Counted from the stretch's first letter, positions 1 to 12,749 are shown. The stretch: 48,008 nt of DNA from Gallionella sp. (GCA_025350705.1 JANXXH010000153.1:1-48008), one strand, 5' to 3'. Program-made: numbers and translations. The notes: generated by a model from the letters alone, not told the origin.

Positions 1-43
1 CATGCTTGGCTTATAATGCGCGCCCTTTTACCCGTTGATTTGC

Positions 44-3000
44 ATGCTGCTCTCTTCTTCACATTCCCGCCCGCGCTACACGAACTTGCAAGGTTCGTCC
101 GATGCGCTGGCGCTGGCGCAATGCGCCGCACAACATGCGCCGCTGATAATCATCGCCGCGAATGCACTGGAGGCGCAGCGGCTGGTGGAAGAGATCCCGT
201 TCTTCGCTCCAAAATCGCGCGTGCATCTGCTGCCGGACTGGGAGACGCTGCCTTACGACCATTTCTCGCCGCATCAGGATCTGATCTCCGAGCGATTGGC
301 AACGCTGCATCACGTGCGCAGCCAATCGTGCGACGTACTGATAGTTCCGGTGACCACTGCGCTGTATCCATTACCTCCGGTCGAATATCTCGCCGCCTTT
401 ACTTTTTTTCTGAAGCGCGGTGAGAAGCTCGACATTGCCAGGCTGCGCGAGCAGATGACCTTCGCCGGATACAACCATGTGCAGCAGGTGCTGTCACCCG
501 GCGAATACTGCGTGCGCGGCGGCATCATCGACCTGTTTGCGATGGGCAGCGTATTGCCGTACCGCATCGACCTGTTCGACAACGAGATCGAGACCATCGC
601 CACCTTCGATGTGGACACACAGCGCACCTTGTATCCGGTGCCGGAGATCCGTTTGTTGCCAGCGCGCGAATTCCCGCTCGACGAGGCCGGACAACAACGC
701 TTCCGCCAGAATTTCCGCGAACGCTTCGAGGGCGATCCTTCCCGCTCACACATCTACAAGAACGTCAGCAAGGGTAATGCCCCGGCGGGCATCGAGTATT
801 ACCTGCCGCTGTTTTTTGAAAAGACCGCCACGCTGTTCGACTATCTGCCCAAACACTCCACGCTGTGCTTGCATCACGATGTGAACGAGGCCATCGCCAC
901 TTTCGCAAAAGATGCGGCATCACGCTATAACCTGCTCAGGGGCGACCCGCAGCGCCCGCTGCTGGAGCCGAAAGAGTTGTTTATGGATGCGGAGCAATTT
1001 TTCATCCGCTTGAAGGATTTTGCTCGCCTGGACATTGTCGCTGACGAAAGCGGTGCGACACTCACTCCCTGCCCCACCACCCCCCTCCCCGACATCGCGG
1101 TAAACCGCCGCGCCGAAATCCCCACGCAGGCATTCCAGAATTTCCTGCAAGCTTATCAAGGCCGTGTGTTGCTGCTCGCCGACAGTCTGGGACGGCGCGA
1201 GATCATCTCAGGTTATCTGAACGAATATGGCCTGTCGCCCGCGCTGTGCGAAGACTATGCATCTTTCATCGCCAGCAAAGAAAAGTTCATGCTCTGTGTC
1301 GCCGCGTTGCAGAACGGCTTCATACTCTCCGATGAGAATCTTGCACTTGTCACCGAGACAGAGTTGTATGCCGCTCAACCGCGCAGCCGCGCTTCACGCG
1401 CCGCGAAGAAGAGCAACGTGGAAGGCATGCTGCGCGACCTGTCCGAACTCAAGGTCGGCGACCCGGTGGTGCACGAACAGCACGGCATCGCGCGTTATCA
1501 GGGTCTGGTGAACCTCGATCTCGGCGAGGGCGAGAACGAATTCCTGCTGCTGGAATATGCCGGCGAGGACAAGCTGTACGTGCCGGTCGCGCAACTGCAT
1601 GTGATCAGCCGCTACAGCGGCGGCGCGGCGGAAACCGCGCCGTTGCACAAGCTCGGCAGCGGCGCGTGGGACAAGGCCAAGCGCCGCGCAATGAAGCAGG
1701 TGCGCGATACTGCCGCCGAGCTGCTGAATCTCTACGCGCAGCGCGCGTTACGCAAGGGTCACGCCTTCAAGCTGACACCTCATGATTACGAGGCTTTCGT
1801 CGCAGGATTCGGATTCGAGGAAACACCGGATCAAACCGCCGCGATCGAAGCGGTGATCCTCGACCTGCAATCCGGCAAGCCGATGGACAGGCTGATCTGC
1901 GGCGACGTCGGCTTCGGCAAGACCGAGGTCGCGTTGCGCGCCGCGTTCGTCGCGGCGATGGATGGCAAGCAGGTGGCGGTGCTGGTGCCCACCACGCTGC
2001 TCGCCGAACAGCACTTCCAGAATTTCTCTAACCGCTTCGCCGATCTGCCGGTCAAGATCGCCGAGCTGTCGCGCTTCCGTTCCGCGAAGGAACAAACGCA
2101 AGCGCTGAAGGACATGGAGGACGGCAAGCTCGACATCATCATCGGCACGCACAAGCTGATCCAGAAAGGCGTGAAGTTCCACAACCTCGGTCTGGTCATC
2201 ATCGACGAGGAACACCGCTTCGGCGTGCAGCAAAAAGAAAGGTTGAAAGCGTTAAGAGCGGAAGTGGATGTGCTGACACTGACCGCGACGCCTATCCCGC
2301 GCACACTGGCGATGTCGCTGGAAGGACTGCGCGATTTTTCGGTGATCGCCACCGCGCCGCAGCGCCGCTTGTCGATCAAGACCTTCGTCGCGCAGGCCAG
2401 CGACGGCATCATCCGCGAGGCGGTGCTGCGCGAGCTGAAGCGCGGCGGACAGGTGTATTTTCTGCATAATGAAGTGGAGACCATCGCCAACATGCAGGAA
2501 AAACTGGAGCGCCTGCTGCCTGAGGCGCGCATCCGGGTGGTGCATGGGCAGATGAACGAGCGCGAGCTCGAAGCGGCGATGCGCGATTTTTACCAGCAAC
2601 GTTTCAATGTGCTGCTATGCACCACCATCATCGAGACCGGTATCGACATCCCGACCGCGAACACCATCATCATGAACCGCGCCGACCGTTTCGGCCTGGC
2701 ACAGTTACACCAATTAAGAGGCCGCGTCGGACGTTCGCACCATCAGGCTTACGCCTATCTGTTGGTCGAAACCGAAGCCCTCTCCGCCCAGGCAAAGAAA
2801 CGCCTCGAAGCGATCCAGGCGATGGAACAGCTCGGCAGCGGCTTCTACCTCGCGATGCACGACCTCGAAATACGCGGCGCGGGCGAAGTGCTCGGCGAAT
2901 CGCAGAGCGGCGAGATGCAGGAGATCGGCTTTTCGCTATACAACGACATGCTCGCCGCCGCGATCAGTTCGCTCAAGCAAGGCAAAGAACCGGACATGGC

Positions 3001-3442
3001 ACACCCGCTCGGCGTGACCACCGAAATCAACCTGCACACACCCGCGCTGTTGCCCAGTGACTATTGCGGTGACATCCACCAACGGCTGGCGATCTACAAA
3101 CGCCTCGCAAATTGCGCCTCTTCGGATGAACTCGACGACATGCAGCAGGAACTGATCGACCGCTTCGGACTGTTACCGGACCCTGCGCAGCACCTGCTCG
3201 ACTGCCACCGCTTGCGCATCGCCGCCAAGCCGCTCGGCATCAGCAAAGTGGATGCGTCGTCGGAAGCCATCGTCATTCAGTTCGTGCCCAACCCGCCTAT
3301 CGATCCGATGAAGATCATCACGCTGATCCAGAGCAAGCGCCACGTCAAAATGGCCGGGCAGGACAAGCTGCGCATCGAATTGAAATATGGGGATCTAAAT
3401 CAACGAGTGCTGGCGATCAAAAACTTTTTTAATGAGTTATAG
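44..3442 (+). CDS. mfd: Transcription-repair coupling factor Mfd
   Basis: Long ORF with UvrB-interacting/CarD-like region and RecG-like helicase motifs (GDVGFGKTEVALRAAF, DEEHRFGVQQKE, TATPIPRTLAMSL, RGRVGRS). ORF track starts at 35; ATG at 44 also plausible. Confidence 0.97.
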   Translation: MLLSSSHSRPRYTNLQGSSDALALAQCAAQHAPLIIIAANALEAQRLVEEIPFFAPKSRVHLLPDWETLPYDHFSPHQDLISERLATLHHVRSQSCDVLIVPVTTALYPLPPVEYLAAFTFFLKRGEKLDIARLREQMTFAGYNHVQQVLSPGEYCVRGGIIDLFAMGSVLPYRIDLFDNEIETIATFDVDTQRTLYPVPEIRLLPAREFPLDEAGQQRFRQNFRERFEGDPSRSHIYKNVSKGNAPAGIEYYLPLFFEKTATLFDYLPKHSTLCLHHDVNEAIATFAKDAASRYNLLRGDPQRPLLEPKELFMDAEQFFIRLKDFARLDIVADESGATLTPCPTTPLPDIAVNRRAEIPTQAFQNFLQAYQGRVLLLADSLGRREIISGYLNEYGLSPALCEDYASFIASKEKFMLCVAALQNGFILSDENLALVTETELYAAQPRSRASRAAKKSNVEGMLRDLSELKVGDPVVHEQHGIARYQGLVNLDLGEGENEFLLLEYAGEDKLYVPVAQLHVISRYSGGAAETAPLHKLGSGAWDKAKRRAMKQVRDTAAELLNLYAQRALRKGHAFKLTPHDYEAFVAGFGFEETPDQTAAIEAVILDLQSGKPMDRLICGDVGFGKTEVALRAAFVAAMDGKQVAVLVPTTLLAEQHFQNFSNRFADLPVKIAELSRFRSAKEQTQALKDMEDGKLDIIIGTHKLIQKGVKFHNLGLVIIDEEHRFGVQQKERLKALRAEVDVLTLTATPIPRTLAMSLEGLRDFSVIATAPQRRLSIKTFVAQASDGIIREAVLRELKRGGQVYFLHNEVETIANMQEKLERLLPEARIRVVHGQMNERELEAAMRDFYQQRFNVLLCTTIIETGIDIPTANTIIMNRADRFGLAQLHQLRGRVGRSHHQAYAYLLVETEALSAQAKKRLEAIQAMEQLGSGFYLAMHDLEIRGAGEVLGESQSGEMQEIGFSLYNDMLAAAISSLKQGKEPDMAHPLGVTTEINLHTPALLPSDYCGDIHQRLAIYKRLANCASSDELDDMQQELIDRFGLLPDPAQHLLDCHRLRIAAKPLGISKVDASSEAIVIQFVPNPPIDPMKIITLIQSKRHVKMAGQDKLRIELKYGDLNQRVLAIKNFFNEL

Positions 3443-3508
3443 TAGCAGGTACAGGTATATTGCCGAAAAGCCTTATCTCTGAAACAATACGCCACGAATG
3501 GAGAATCA

Positions 3509-4558
3509 ATGAAACATTTTATTTTCAATGTCCTGCTGATTTTGTGGATGACCTTGTCCGCAACCGCCCATGCCGAATCCATCATACTCGCCGTACCCGG
3601 TCCGGGTCCTTTGTCTTATCTGCCCGTCTATGTTGCCAAGGCCATCGGAGCAGACCGCGAGGTAGGTCTGGAACTCAAGCTGCGCTATTTTTCCAACGGT
3701 CCTTTGGCCATGCGCGACATGATGAACAACAACAGCGATTTCATGGCAATCGGCATGCCCGCCATTGCCGCCGGCCGCGCGGATGGTTTGCCCATCGTCG
3801 CCATCGGCCAACTCAGCCAGTCAGCAATGTTCGTGCTTCTGTTGCGCTCCGGCCTCAAAAACAAGGTGCACAGCCTCGCAGACCTCAAGGGCAAGAGCAT
3901 GAGTATCGGCACAGCGCAAGGCATAGCCTCCAACACCAGTACGCAACGTTCTCAGGGATACATGCTGACGGAATATCTGCTGCGGCGCAGCGGACTCAAT
4001 CCCAAAAACCCGAAAGATGTGCAATTCGTCTCAGCCGGACAAACTCGCGAAGCGCAGGCAAGCTCACTGGCCAGCAAAGCTGTCGATGTCCTGATGGGGG
4101 ATGAACCTTTTGCCTCGGAACTGGTTCAGAAAGGCATTGCCGTCAGGCTGGTGGATTTGTATCCCCCGAAACAAAGCCGCGAGCTGATCGGCGGAACGCT
4201 CATACACGCCACGGTGGCCACACGCGAAGAAATATATACGCAACACCCCGAGACCGTGAAAAAAATCCAGCTCATGTTCGATCGCACCTTGCAGTGGATG
4301 TCCACGCATTCCGCCCAGGAAATCATTGATAAGCTCGCCGGACAACCCGGCTTCGAATCTGCTGCCCAAAACAAGCTTGTGGCCGATAAATTGCAGAGCA
4401 ATCCCGGCATGTTTACAAAACGCATCGCCTGGAATCCGGAAGCTTTGGCAACGACAGAAAATTTTTTCCACTCCATAGCGGCCACCAAGGCGGAAACGAG
4501 TTTGCTATTTGGCGATTTTGTGCGCGGCGAATATATCCATAATATGACTGCGAATTAA
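3509..4558 (+). CDS. ABC-type substrate-binding protein (NitT/TauT/NMT1-like), periplasmic
   Basis: Signal peptide MKHFIFNVLLILWMTLSATAHAE followed by SBP-like sequence (GPLSYLPVYVAKAIGADREVGLELKLRYFSNG); no permease or ATPase gene adjacent. Confidence 0.8.
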   Translation: MKHFIFNVLLILWMTLSATAHAESIILAVPGPGPLSYLPVYVAKAIGADREVGLELKLRYFSNGPLAMRDMMNNNSDFMAIGMPAIAAGRADGLPIVAIGQLSQSAMFVLLLRSGLKNKVHSLADLKGKSMSIGTAQGIASNTSTQRSQGYMLTEYLLRRSGLNPKNPKDVQFVSAGQTREAQASSLASKAVDVLMGDEPFASELVQKGIAVRLVDLYPPKQSRELIGGTLIHATVATREEIYTQHPETVKKIQLMFDRTLQWMSTHSAQEIIDKLAGQPGFESAAQNKLVADKLQSNPGMFTKRIAWNPEALATTENFFHSIAATKAETSLLFGDFVRGEYIHNMTAN

Positions 4559-4564
4559 GCCCCG

Positions 4565-7333
4565 TTGAAACTCACTTTATTCAAGACTAAACATACCTCC
4601 ACGTTACGGCAGACATTCAGCCGCCGGTTAGTACTGTTGTTAGCTTTATTCTCTGTAGTGATGAGCGTCTTGATCGTGCTGGCTTACCAGCAACAAACCG
4701 ACCGGTTAAATCGGGCAGCGATGACCGACGACCTAAACCATTTATTGCCGCGTCTCCAGAGTCAACAACGGATCTGGGGCGATGGCGCAGATCAATTACT
4801 CGATGTCATCGATTGGACCGGCTTGCTCGACTTGAAAGAAAATGAGCGCAACCAGAAGTTGAATGCTTTTTTGACTGCCCAGGCACAAAGCATGGCATTT
4901 GAAGGTATCGTTATTGTCGATGTGGATAGAAGAAAGATATTGTTCAATTTTTGGAACAACACCGACAAGCCCGATTTACTGAATGCCGTGAAAGATGATC
5001 AACCTTACTGGTATGACGATCAGCATAACACCCTGTACACAAAAATAAGGAAATCCCCCCCCACCAAAGGCGAGAATATATATATTTTCTTTCTCAAGGC
5101 ATGGGATAGCGCCATGCTGCATCGCGTGAGCTTTCCTGACTCGCCCCTCTTTCTTACGCTGGGCTCCAAAGCGTTGCTGAGCTCCACCGGCAACCTGGGC
5201 ATGGAATCGATGCATCCATTTTCCAGTGGAGGATATTCCGAATTCACAATAAAAGGAAAAAAATATCAGGAAGGCAGCATCAGCTTGACAGATGTATTAA
5301 TTTCAGAAGGCCAGAAAGCACCATTAACAGTGACGGAACGTGCTCCGTTAGAAAATATCCTGCCGGTTCAATTTGTGCTGGGTGCTTCTGTCGGTGTCAC
5401 GCTGATGTTTGGCCTACTGCTGTTCATGGTTTTTGGCCGCTGGTTGAGACAGCTCGGAACAAGGCTGGATGCATTGGCCAGTGCAGCCGTACGCTTCAAA
5501 AATGAGCAGCGCGGCGAGGTTAGCAATCAAATCCGCGATCTGCTGCAAGTTGCCAAAACTGCCTCAGAAGATCAGGTCACCGTGGTAGCGCAAGCGTTGT
5601 CTTCGTTGATGACGAGTTCCGCTGCACGTAATGAAGAGCAGCGCGCTTACTTGCAAACGTTGGAATTGCTGCAGGATGCGGTTATCGAACTGGCCCCGGA
5701 TGGGCGCTTGCTGCGTGCCACTGATGCCTGGAAAATCATGACCGGCATAGACAACCTATCCTCCTGCACCATCATCAACTGTGTACATCCTGAAGACAGC
5801 AATGAATTGCTGAAACATCTTGGCACCCTGAACGATAACCAGAAGAATCAATTCAACATCCGGTTCCGGATAATCCACCAGCATAATATTGACAGGCATT
5901 TCTGGGTAGAGGGACGCTTTGCCACAGTGATCCTTAACAACAAAATCGTAAGCATCCGTGGCGTGGTGCGCGACATCACCACCACCTACCGCCAGGAACG
6001 CCAGATCAACCACATGGCTTTGCATGACTCGCTGACAGACTTGCCCAATCGTGTGCTGCTGGAAGACCGTTTAGAAATGGCAATCACCCGGGCCGGACGT
6101 ACTGGCCAGCATGTGGCTTTGGGTTTCATCGATCTCGATCACTTCAAGCAGGTGAACGATAACTTCGGCCACAAGACCGGGGATCACATGCTCAAGCAAG
6201 TCGCGCAAAGACTGCAAACGGCTTTGCGCAGCACCGATACTTTATCGCGTTGGGGCGGCGATGAATTTGTGGTGCTGTGCCCTGAATTGACTTGTATGGA
6301 GGACGCCAAAGATATCACGCAAAAATTGGCTTTAATGGCACGCGACAACATCACGATTGATAACACGAATTTCCCGTTTACCTTTAGCGCAGGTTTCGCG
6401 GTGTATCCGGACGATGCGGAAAACGGCGAAATGTTGTTGGCCCAAGCGGACCGCGCGATGTTCTACGCCAAGGCACAAGGTCGGAACAACATCCAGTTCT
6501 TCAACGTCATCGCCGGCAAGACAACCAACCGGCAGTCGTTCCATATCCAAAGTCGGTTGATGCAGGCGGTACACGGCGATGAAATCATGTGCTGGCTACA
6601 ACCGATACTGTCGGCTAAAACCGGACAGGTGGTCGGGGTCGAAGCATTGGCCCGCTGGCATGATCCTGAACAAGGCTGGGTACCCCCATCGGTATTCGTC
6701 CCGATGGCTGAAAGCCTGGGGTTGATCGACAAGCTCGGGCAAACAGTTTGGCAACAAGCATTACATGCCCTGACTTTGTTGCCAAGCCATTATCGTTTAT
6801 CGGTTAATCTTTCCAAACGACAACTTTTTTCCAACATCATCGTCCAGCAACTCTGCGATGACGTAGCGCGCGTCAACATCGAACCCGGCCGCATCATGCT
6901 GGAGATCACTGAAAGTATCGCGCTTTCTGATGTGGCCTATGCGCGCGAGCGCATTGTCGAGTTGGATACCAAGGGTTTTGGTATTTCCATTGATGATTTC
7001 GGCGTGGGCTATTCATCACTGTCCCAATTGCATGAGATTCCCGCCGATGAACTCAAGCTGGACAAGTCTTTCGTCAAGCGCATCCATGAGAAGAGTGGCT
7101 TCACCATGGCCGCGGCAATCGTCTCCATCGCCCAGTCGCTGAACCTGAAATGCGTCGCAGAAGGGGTAGAAGACGCACGCACCGCTGTTCTGCTTGGTTC
7201 CATGGGAGTAGAAATGCTGCAAGGTTATTATTTCGCCAAGCCCATGAACATTGACGACTATCTGGCTTGGATGTCGTCACCTGCCCACGAACAAACCAAG
7301 CATAAAATGCTGGAAGTCGATAAACATGTCTAA
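4565..7333 (+). CDS. Membrane sensor (CHASE4-like/PAS) GGDEF-EAL protein
   Basis: N-terminal TM plus periplasmic domain, PAS-like segment, intact GGDEF (RWGGDEFVVL) and EAL (GVEALARW). Confidence 0.92.
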   Translation: MKLTLFKTKHTSTLRQTFSRRLVLLLALFSVVMSVLIVLAYQQQTDRLNRAAMTDDLNHLLPRLQSQQRIWGDGADQLLDVIDWTGLLDLKENERNQKLNAFLTAQAQSMAFEGIVIVDVDRRKILFNFWNNTDKPDLLNAVKDDQPYWYDDQHNTLYTKIRKSPPTKGENIYIFFLKAWDSAMLHRVSFPDSPLFLTLGSKALLSSTGNLGMESMHPFSSGGYSEFTIKGKKYQEGSISLTDVLISEGQKAPLTVTERAPLENILPVQFVLGASVGVTLMFGLLLFMVFGRWLRQLGTRLDALASAAVRFKNEQRGEVSNQIRDLLQVAKTASEDQVTVVAQALSSLMTSSAARNEEQRAYLQTLELLQDAVIELAPDGRLLRATDAWKIMTGIDNLSSCTIINCVHPEDSNELLKHLGTLNDNQKNQFNIRFRIIHQHNIDRHFWVEGRFATVILNNKIVSIRGVVRDITTTYRQERQINHMALHDSLTDLPNRVLLEDRLEMAITRAGRTGQHVALGFIDLDHFKQVNDNFGHKTGDHMLKQVAQRLQTALRSTDTLSRWGGDEFVVLCPELTCMEDAKDITQKLALMARDNITIDNTNFPFTFSAGFAVYPDDAENGEMLLAQADRAMFYAKAQGRNNIQFFNVIAGKTTNRQSFHIQSRLMQAVHGDEIMCWLQPILSAKTGQVVGVEALARWHDPEQGWVPPSVFVPMAESLGLIDKLGQTVWQQALHALTLLPSHYRLSVNLSKRQLFSNIIVQQLCDDVARVNIEPGRIMLEITESIALSDVAYARERIVELDTKGFGISIDDFGVGYSSLSQLHEIPADELKLDKSFVKRIHEKSGFTMAAAIVSIAQSLNLKCVAEGVEDARTAVLLGSMGVEMLQGYYFAKPMNIDDYLAWMSSPAHEQTKHKMLEVDKHV

Positions 7334-7563
7334 CTCCTTGCCGCTTGGGGTTCCCCCTTGCATTGACAGGGCGCAGAATTTTCCAATATGATCCTTCGAC
7401 GAAGTGCCCGCCAGCTAGAGGTATCCAGAGAGGCGCGTGTCTGTACCATGCGGTCAGCGCAGCAAAATGTGGAGAATAGAATACCGCGCAGAAAGTTTCC
7501 ATCGGGATACCCATTCTTCTGAAGCAGTTGGATAATTGAAGGCACCGCACAACAGGGGAGCTC

Positions 7564-9612
7564 ATGTTTAGATTACTGCGTTATTTTTCTATCGCGAGCC
7601 TGATCTCAATGGTGTTGGTGGCAATCGCCCTCGGCACACTTCATCAGTTATTTGAAAAAAGCCGTTTGCTGAGATTTGGCGAAAGCCAAAACATTACCCT
7701 TATGCAGGCTTTTTCAAGCAGCATTTGGCCACAGTTTCGCAGCTTCGCCGAAACGGCAAAATCACTTGACGCAGACTCCCTGCGTCGTCATCCCGACATC
7801 GCCGAATTAGGCCATACCCTGCATGATGCAGTGCGCAATACCCCAACGGTCAGAGTGCAAATCTACCAACTCGACGGACGCACGCTGTTCTCAACTGATA
7901 CAACGCAGATCGGTACAAGCGATAGCAGCGATGCCGGGTTTCTCTCGGCGAGCCAAGGGATTGTGCTAAGCGAAATCACCCACCACGACAACTTCAGCGC
8001 CTTCGACGGGGAGCTCGTGAATCGCGATGTATTATCCAGCTCCATCCCGCTACGCAGCGGTGCGGACGCGCCGATCGAAGGTGTGATGACGGTCTATACC
8101 GACATCACTGACCTGTTGGCAAGTGACGAAAGGCAACAACACCTTGTCACTTTGAGCGTGGTCGCAGTACTGACCGCACTCTACGGCATCCTTTTCCTCA
8201 TCGCCAGGCACGCCGACAGCGTTATCAGGAGGCAATACGAGCAACAACGCCGTATCGAGCAGAGTCTCCGGCACGTGACCACCCACGACACGTTGACCAA
8301 TTTACCAAACCGCTTGCTGCTACTGGACCGGATCACGCAATCGCTGGCTTCAGCGGAACGCCACAGCAATCTGCTTGCCGTGGCTTTTATCGATCTCGAC
8401 AGTTTCCAGAATATCAATAATTCCCTGGGGCATGACATCGGCGACAAGGTGTTGCAAACCATGGCGCAACGTCTGTCACGTTGTCTGCGCGAAAGCGACA
8501 CCGCCGCTCGTTACGGTAGCGATGAATTCGTCGTGAGTTTGTCCGACATCCACTCCAACGTGGATCTGTTCCAGATCGCCAAAAAGATGCTCGGAGCCAT
8601 CTCTGCACCCATTGAAGAAAATGGACGCGAGCTTCACCTCACTGCCAGCCTCGGCATCGCCATTTATCCTGAACATGGAAAAGATGCAGAAACGCTGATA
8701 CGAAAAGCTGACATGGCGATGCATAGCGCCAAGCGCCTCGGTCGCAACAGGCACCAGATGTTCGTCGAACACATGGACGAGGAGGTGCAACAGCAGGTGC
8801 AAATGGATGACGAAATGTGGCGCGCCCTCGGCAATAACGAATTCACGCTCTATTACCAGCCCATCGTAGACCTGAAGTCGGGAATGATCGTCGGGGCCGA
8901 AGCACTGCTGCGCTGGCCCAATCCTCATGGACCCTGGCTGTCACCGGCAGAATTTATCCCCATGAGTGAGCAATGCGGACTCATCGTGCCACTCAGCGAA
9001 TGGATACTCAGCGAAGCTTGCGCGCAGTTGCAAACATGGCGTGAAAACGGGCTGGGGATGGATAATTTCATGATGTCGGTCAACTTGTCGCGGCGCCATT
9101 TCGTGACGGCGGGCCTGGCCCAAATGATCGCCGGCGTAACCGAACAGGCAGAGATCGACCCGAGGAATTTGCACATCGAAATATCGGATGGACTGCTGAC
9201 CGAGATGAACGAATCCATTCTCTCCAATTTCGAAGCACTTAAGCGCATCGGCATAAAATTCTCTCTGGATAATTTCGGCACCGGCTATTCGAGTCTCGGA
9301 TATTTGAGGAGCTTCCCGATTGACATGCTCAAGATCAATAGCTCGTTCATTCAGGATCTGCCAGACGATGCCGACCATGTGGCAATCGTATCTACGATCA
9401 TCGCGTTGGCGAATAGCCTTAACCTGTCGGTGGTTGCGAAAGGGGTCGAGACAGATGCGCAACTCGCATCCTTGCAGCAGCTCGGCTGCCACCAGGCACA
9501 GGGATTTTTGTTCAGCCGCCCATTGCCTGCCGACGAATTTTTAGCGCTTGTAATGGAACAGCGGGACATGCGCATCACCCAATCGTTGATTCCACTCCAA
9601 CCTCCGCAGTAG
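7564..9612 (+). CDS. Membrane GGDEF-EAL protein with variant GGDEF motif (GSDEF)
   Basis: Two TM segments, RYGSDEFVVSL, EALLRW, DNFGTGYSSLGYL. Confidence 0.92.
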   Translation: MFRLLRYFSIASLISMVLVAIALGTLHQLFEKSRLLRFGESQNITLMQAFSSSIWPQFRSFAETAKSLDADSLRRHPDIAELGHTLHDAVRNTPTVRVQIYQLDGRTLFSTDTTQIGTSDSSDAGFLSASQGIVLSEITHHDNFSAFDGELVNRDVLSSSIPLRSGADAPIEGVMTVYTDITDLLASDERQQHLVTLSVVAVLTALYGILFLIARHADSVIRRQYEQQRRIEQSLRHVTTHDTLTNLPNRLLLLDRITQSLASAERHSNLLAVAFIDLDSFQNINNSLGHDIGDKVLQTMAQRLSRCLRESDTAARYGSDEFVVSLSDIHSNVDLFQIAKKMLGAISAPIEENGRELHLTASLGIAIYPEHGKDAETLIRKADMAMHSAKRLGRNRHQMFVEHMDEEVQQQVQMDDEMWRALGNNEFTLYYQPIVDLKSGMIVGAEALLRWPNPHGPWLSPAEFIPMSEQCGLIVPLSEWILSEACAQLQTWRENGLGMDNFMMSVNLSRRHFVTAGLAQMIAGVTEQAEIDPRNLHIEISDGLLTEMNESILSNFEALKRIGIKFSLDNFGTGYSSLGYLRSFPIDMLKINSSFIQDLPDDADHVAIVSTIIALANSLNLSVVAKGVETDAQLASLQQLGCHQAQGFLFSRPLPADEFLALVMEQRDMRITQSLIPLQPPQ

Positions 9613-9648
9613 TCTCCGAATTGGCGCGCTGAGTGCAAACCCAATACC

Positions 9649-11768
<2,120 letters not shown>

Positions 11769-11846
11769 GAACAACCGTGTAAATATAACTAAAAGGGGAT
11801 TGTAGTTGATATGGCACACCGCTTCATGGATAATGCGCCCCGCTTA

Positions 11847-11933
11847 GCCGGGGTGATGGAACTGGTAGACGTGCCGGACTCAAAATCCGGTGCCAGAGAT
11901 GGCGTGGGGGTTCGAGTCCCCCCCCCGGCACCA
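11847..11933 (+). tRNA. tRNA-Leu (anticodon CAA)
   Basis: Acceptor GCCGGGG pairs with CCCCGGC-A-CCA; anticodon stem CCGGA-CTCAAAA-TCCGG; long class II variable arm; T loop GGTTCGAGTCC; encoded CCA. Confidence 0.97.
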
Positions 11934-12041
11934 TATAGGCAATGCATTTACGGTGTCAACCGAACAAATACGCAGCGCGTTATAGGCACCGACACAGTAG
12001 TGTCATAAACGTTTATTAATCTACTAAAAATGGAGTTCACA

Positions 12042-12242
12042 ATGAGCAAACTGTTATCTGTATTGATCGCTGCTGTATTCGCTGCTGTTTCTTTCACCGC
12101 CGTTGCTGCTGACGCAGCTATGGCTCCTGCTAAGGCTGCTCCTGCTGCCAAGGCTGCTCCTGCTGCCAAGGATGAAGCTAAGCCAGCAAAGAAAGCAAAG
12201 AAAGCAAAGAAAGCAAAGAAGGCTGACGCTGCTGCTAAGTAA
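12042..12242 (+). CDS. Small exported Ala/Lys/Pro-rich low-complexity protein
   Basis: Signal peptide MSKLLSVLIAAVFAAVSFTAVAADA then AAPAAK repeats and a KKAKKAKKAKKA tail; ended by an intrinsic terminator. Confidence 0.75.
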   Translation: MSKLLSVLIAAVFAAVSFTAVAADAAMAPAKAAPAAKAAPAAKDEAKPAKKAKKAKKAKKADAAAK

Positions 12243-12258
12243 CACGCACGCAGTTAAA

Positions 12259-12287
12259 GAAGGCAGGGGTGACCCTGCCTTTTTTAT
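12259..12287 (+). terminator. Rho-independent terminator
   Basis: AGGCAGGG-GTGA-CCCTGCCT followed by TTTTTT. Confidence 0.85.
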
Positions 12288-12296
12288 TTGTAGAAT

Positions 12297-12749
12297 ATGA
12301 ATATGATTTGGAAACCTAATGTCACTGTCGCCGCCGTCATTGAGCGCGACGGAAAGTTTTTACTGATTGAAGAAGAAACCGAAAAAGGCGCAAGGTTTAA
12401 CCAGCCCGCAGGACATCTCGAAGCCGATGAATCGCTAGTCGCCGCCATAGTGCGCGAAACCTTGGAAGAATCAGCCTATCACTTTGTCCCGCAACATCTG
12501 CTCGGCATCTATCACTGGCACTCGACCGAATCAGACACCACTTATCTGCGTTTCGCCTTTACTGGCGCGCTTACCGGACACGATCCAGAGCGCCCACTGG
12601 ACACAGGTATCCTGCAAGCCGCATGGCTGGCACCTGATGAGATACGAGCCACGCAGGAGCGCCATCGCAGCCCACTGATCTTGCGTTGCCTGGAAGATTA
12701 TCTGTCAGGGAAACGCTATCCGTTGGAGTTATTGACTCATTATGACTAA
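12297..12749 (+). CDS. NUDIX hydrolase (NudJ-like)
   Basis: Nudix box [23 protein letters not shown]. Confidence 0.9.
   Translation: MNMIWKPNVTVAAVIERDGKFLLIEEETEKGARFNQPAGHLEADESLVAAIVRETLEESAYHFVPQHLLGIYHWHSTESDTTYLRFAFTGALTGHDPERPLDTGILQAAWLAPDEIRATQERHRSPLILRCLEDYLSGKRYPLELLTHYD

Noticed and set aside
1065-1100. C-rich run in mfd (CACTCCCTGCCCCACCACCCCCCTCCCC), considered as an inserted repeat
   Set aside because: No palindromic partner; explained by a Pro/Thr-rich linker (TLTPCPTTPLPD).
1831-2532. 233-aa minus-strand ORF
   Set aside because: Antisense to mfd; Ser/Arg/Cys-rich shadow frame.
7101-7565. 154-aa minus-strand ORF spanning the gap between the two GGDEF-EAL genes
   Set aside because: Mostly overlaps the 3' end of the first GGDEF-EAL gene; no signal or domain. 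The 230-nt gap itself shows no riboswitch-like pattern I could recognise.
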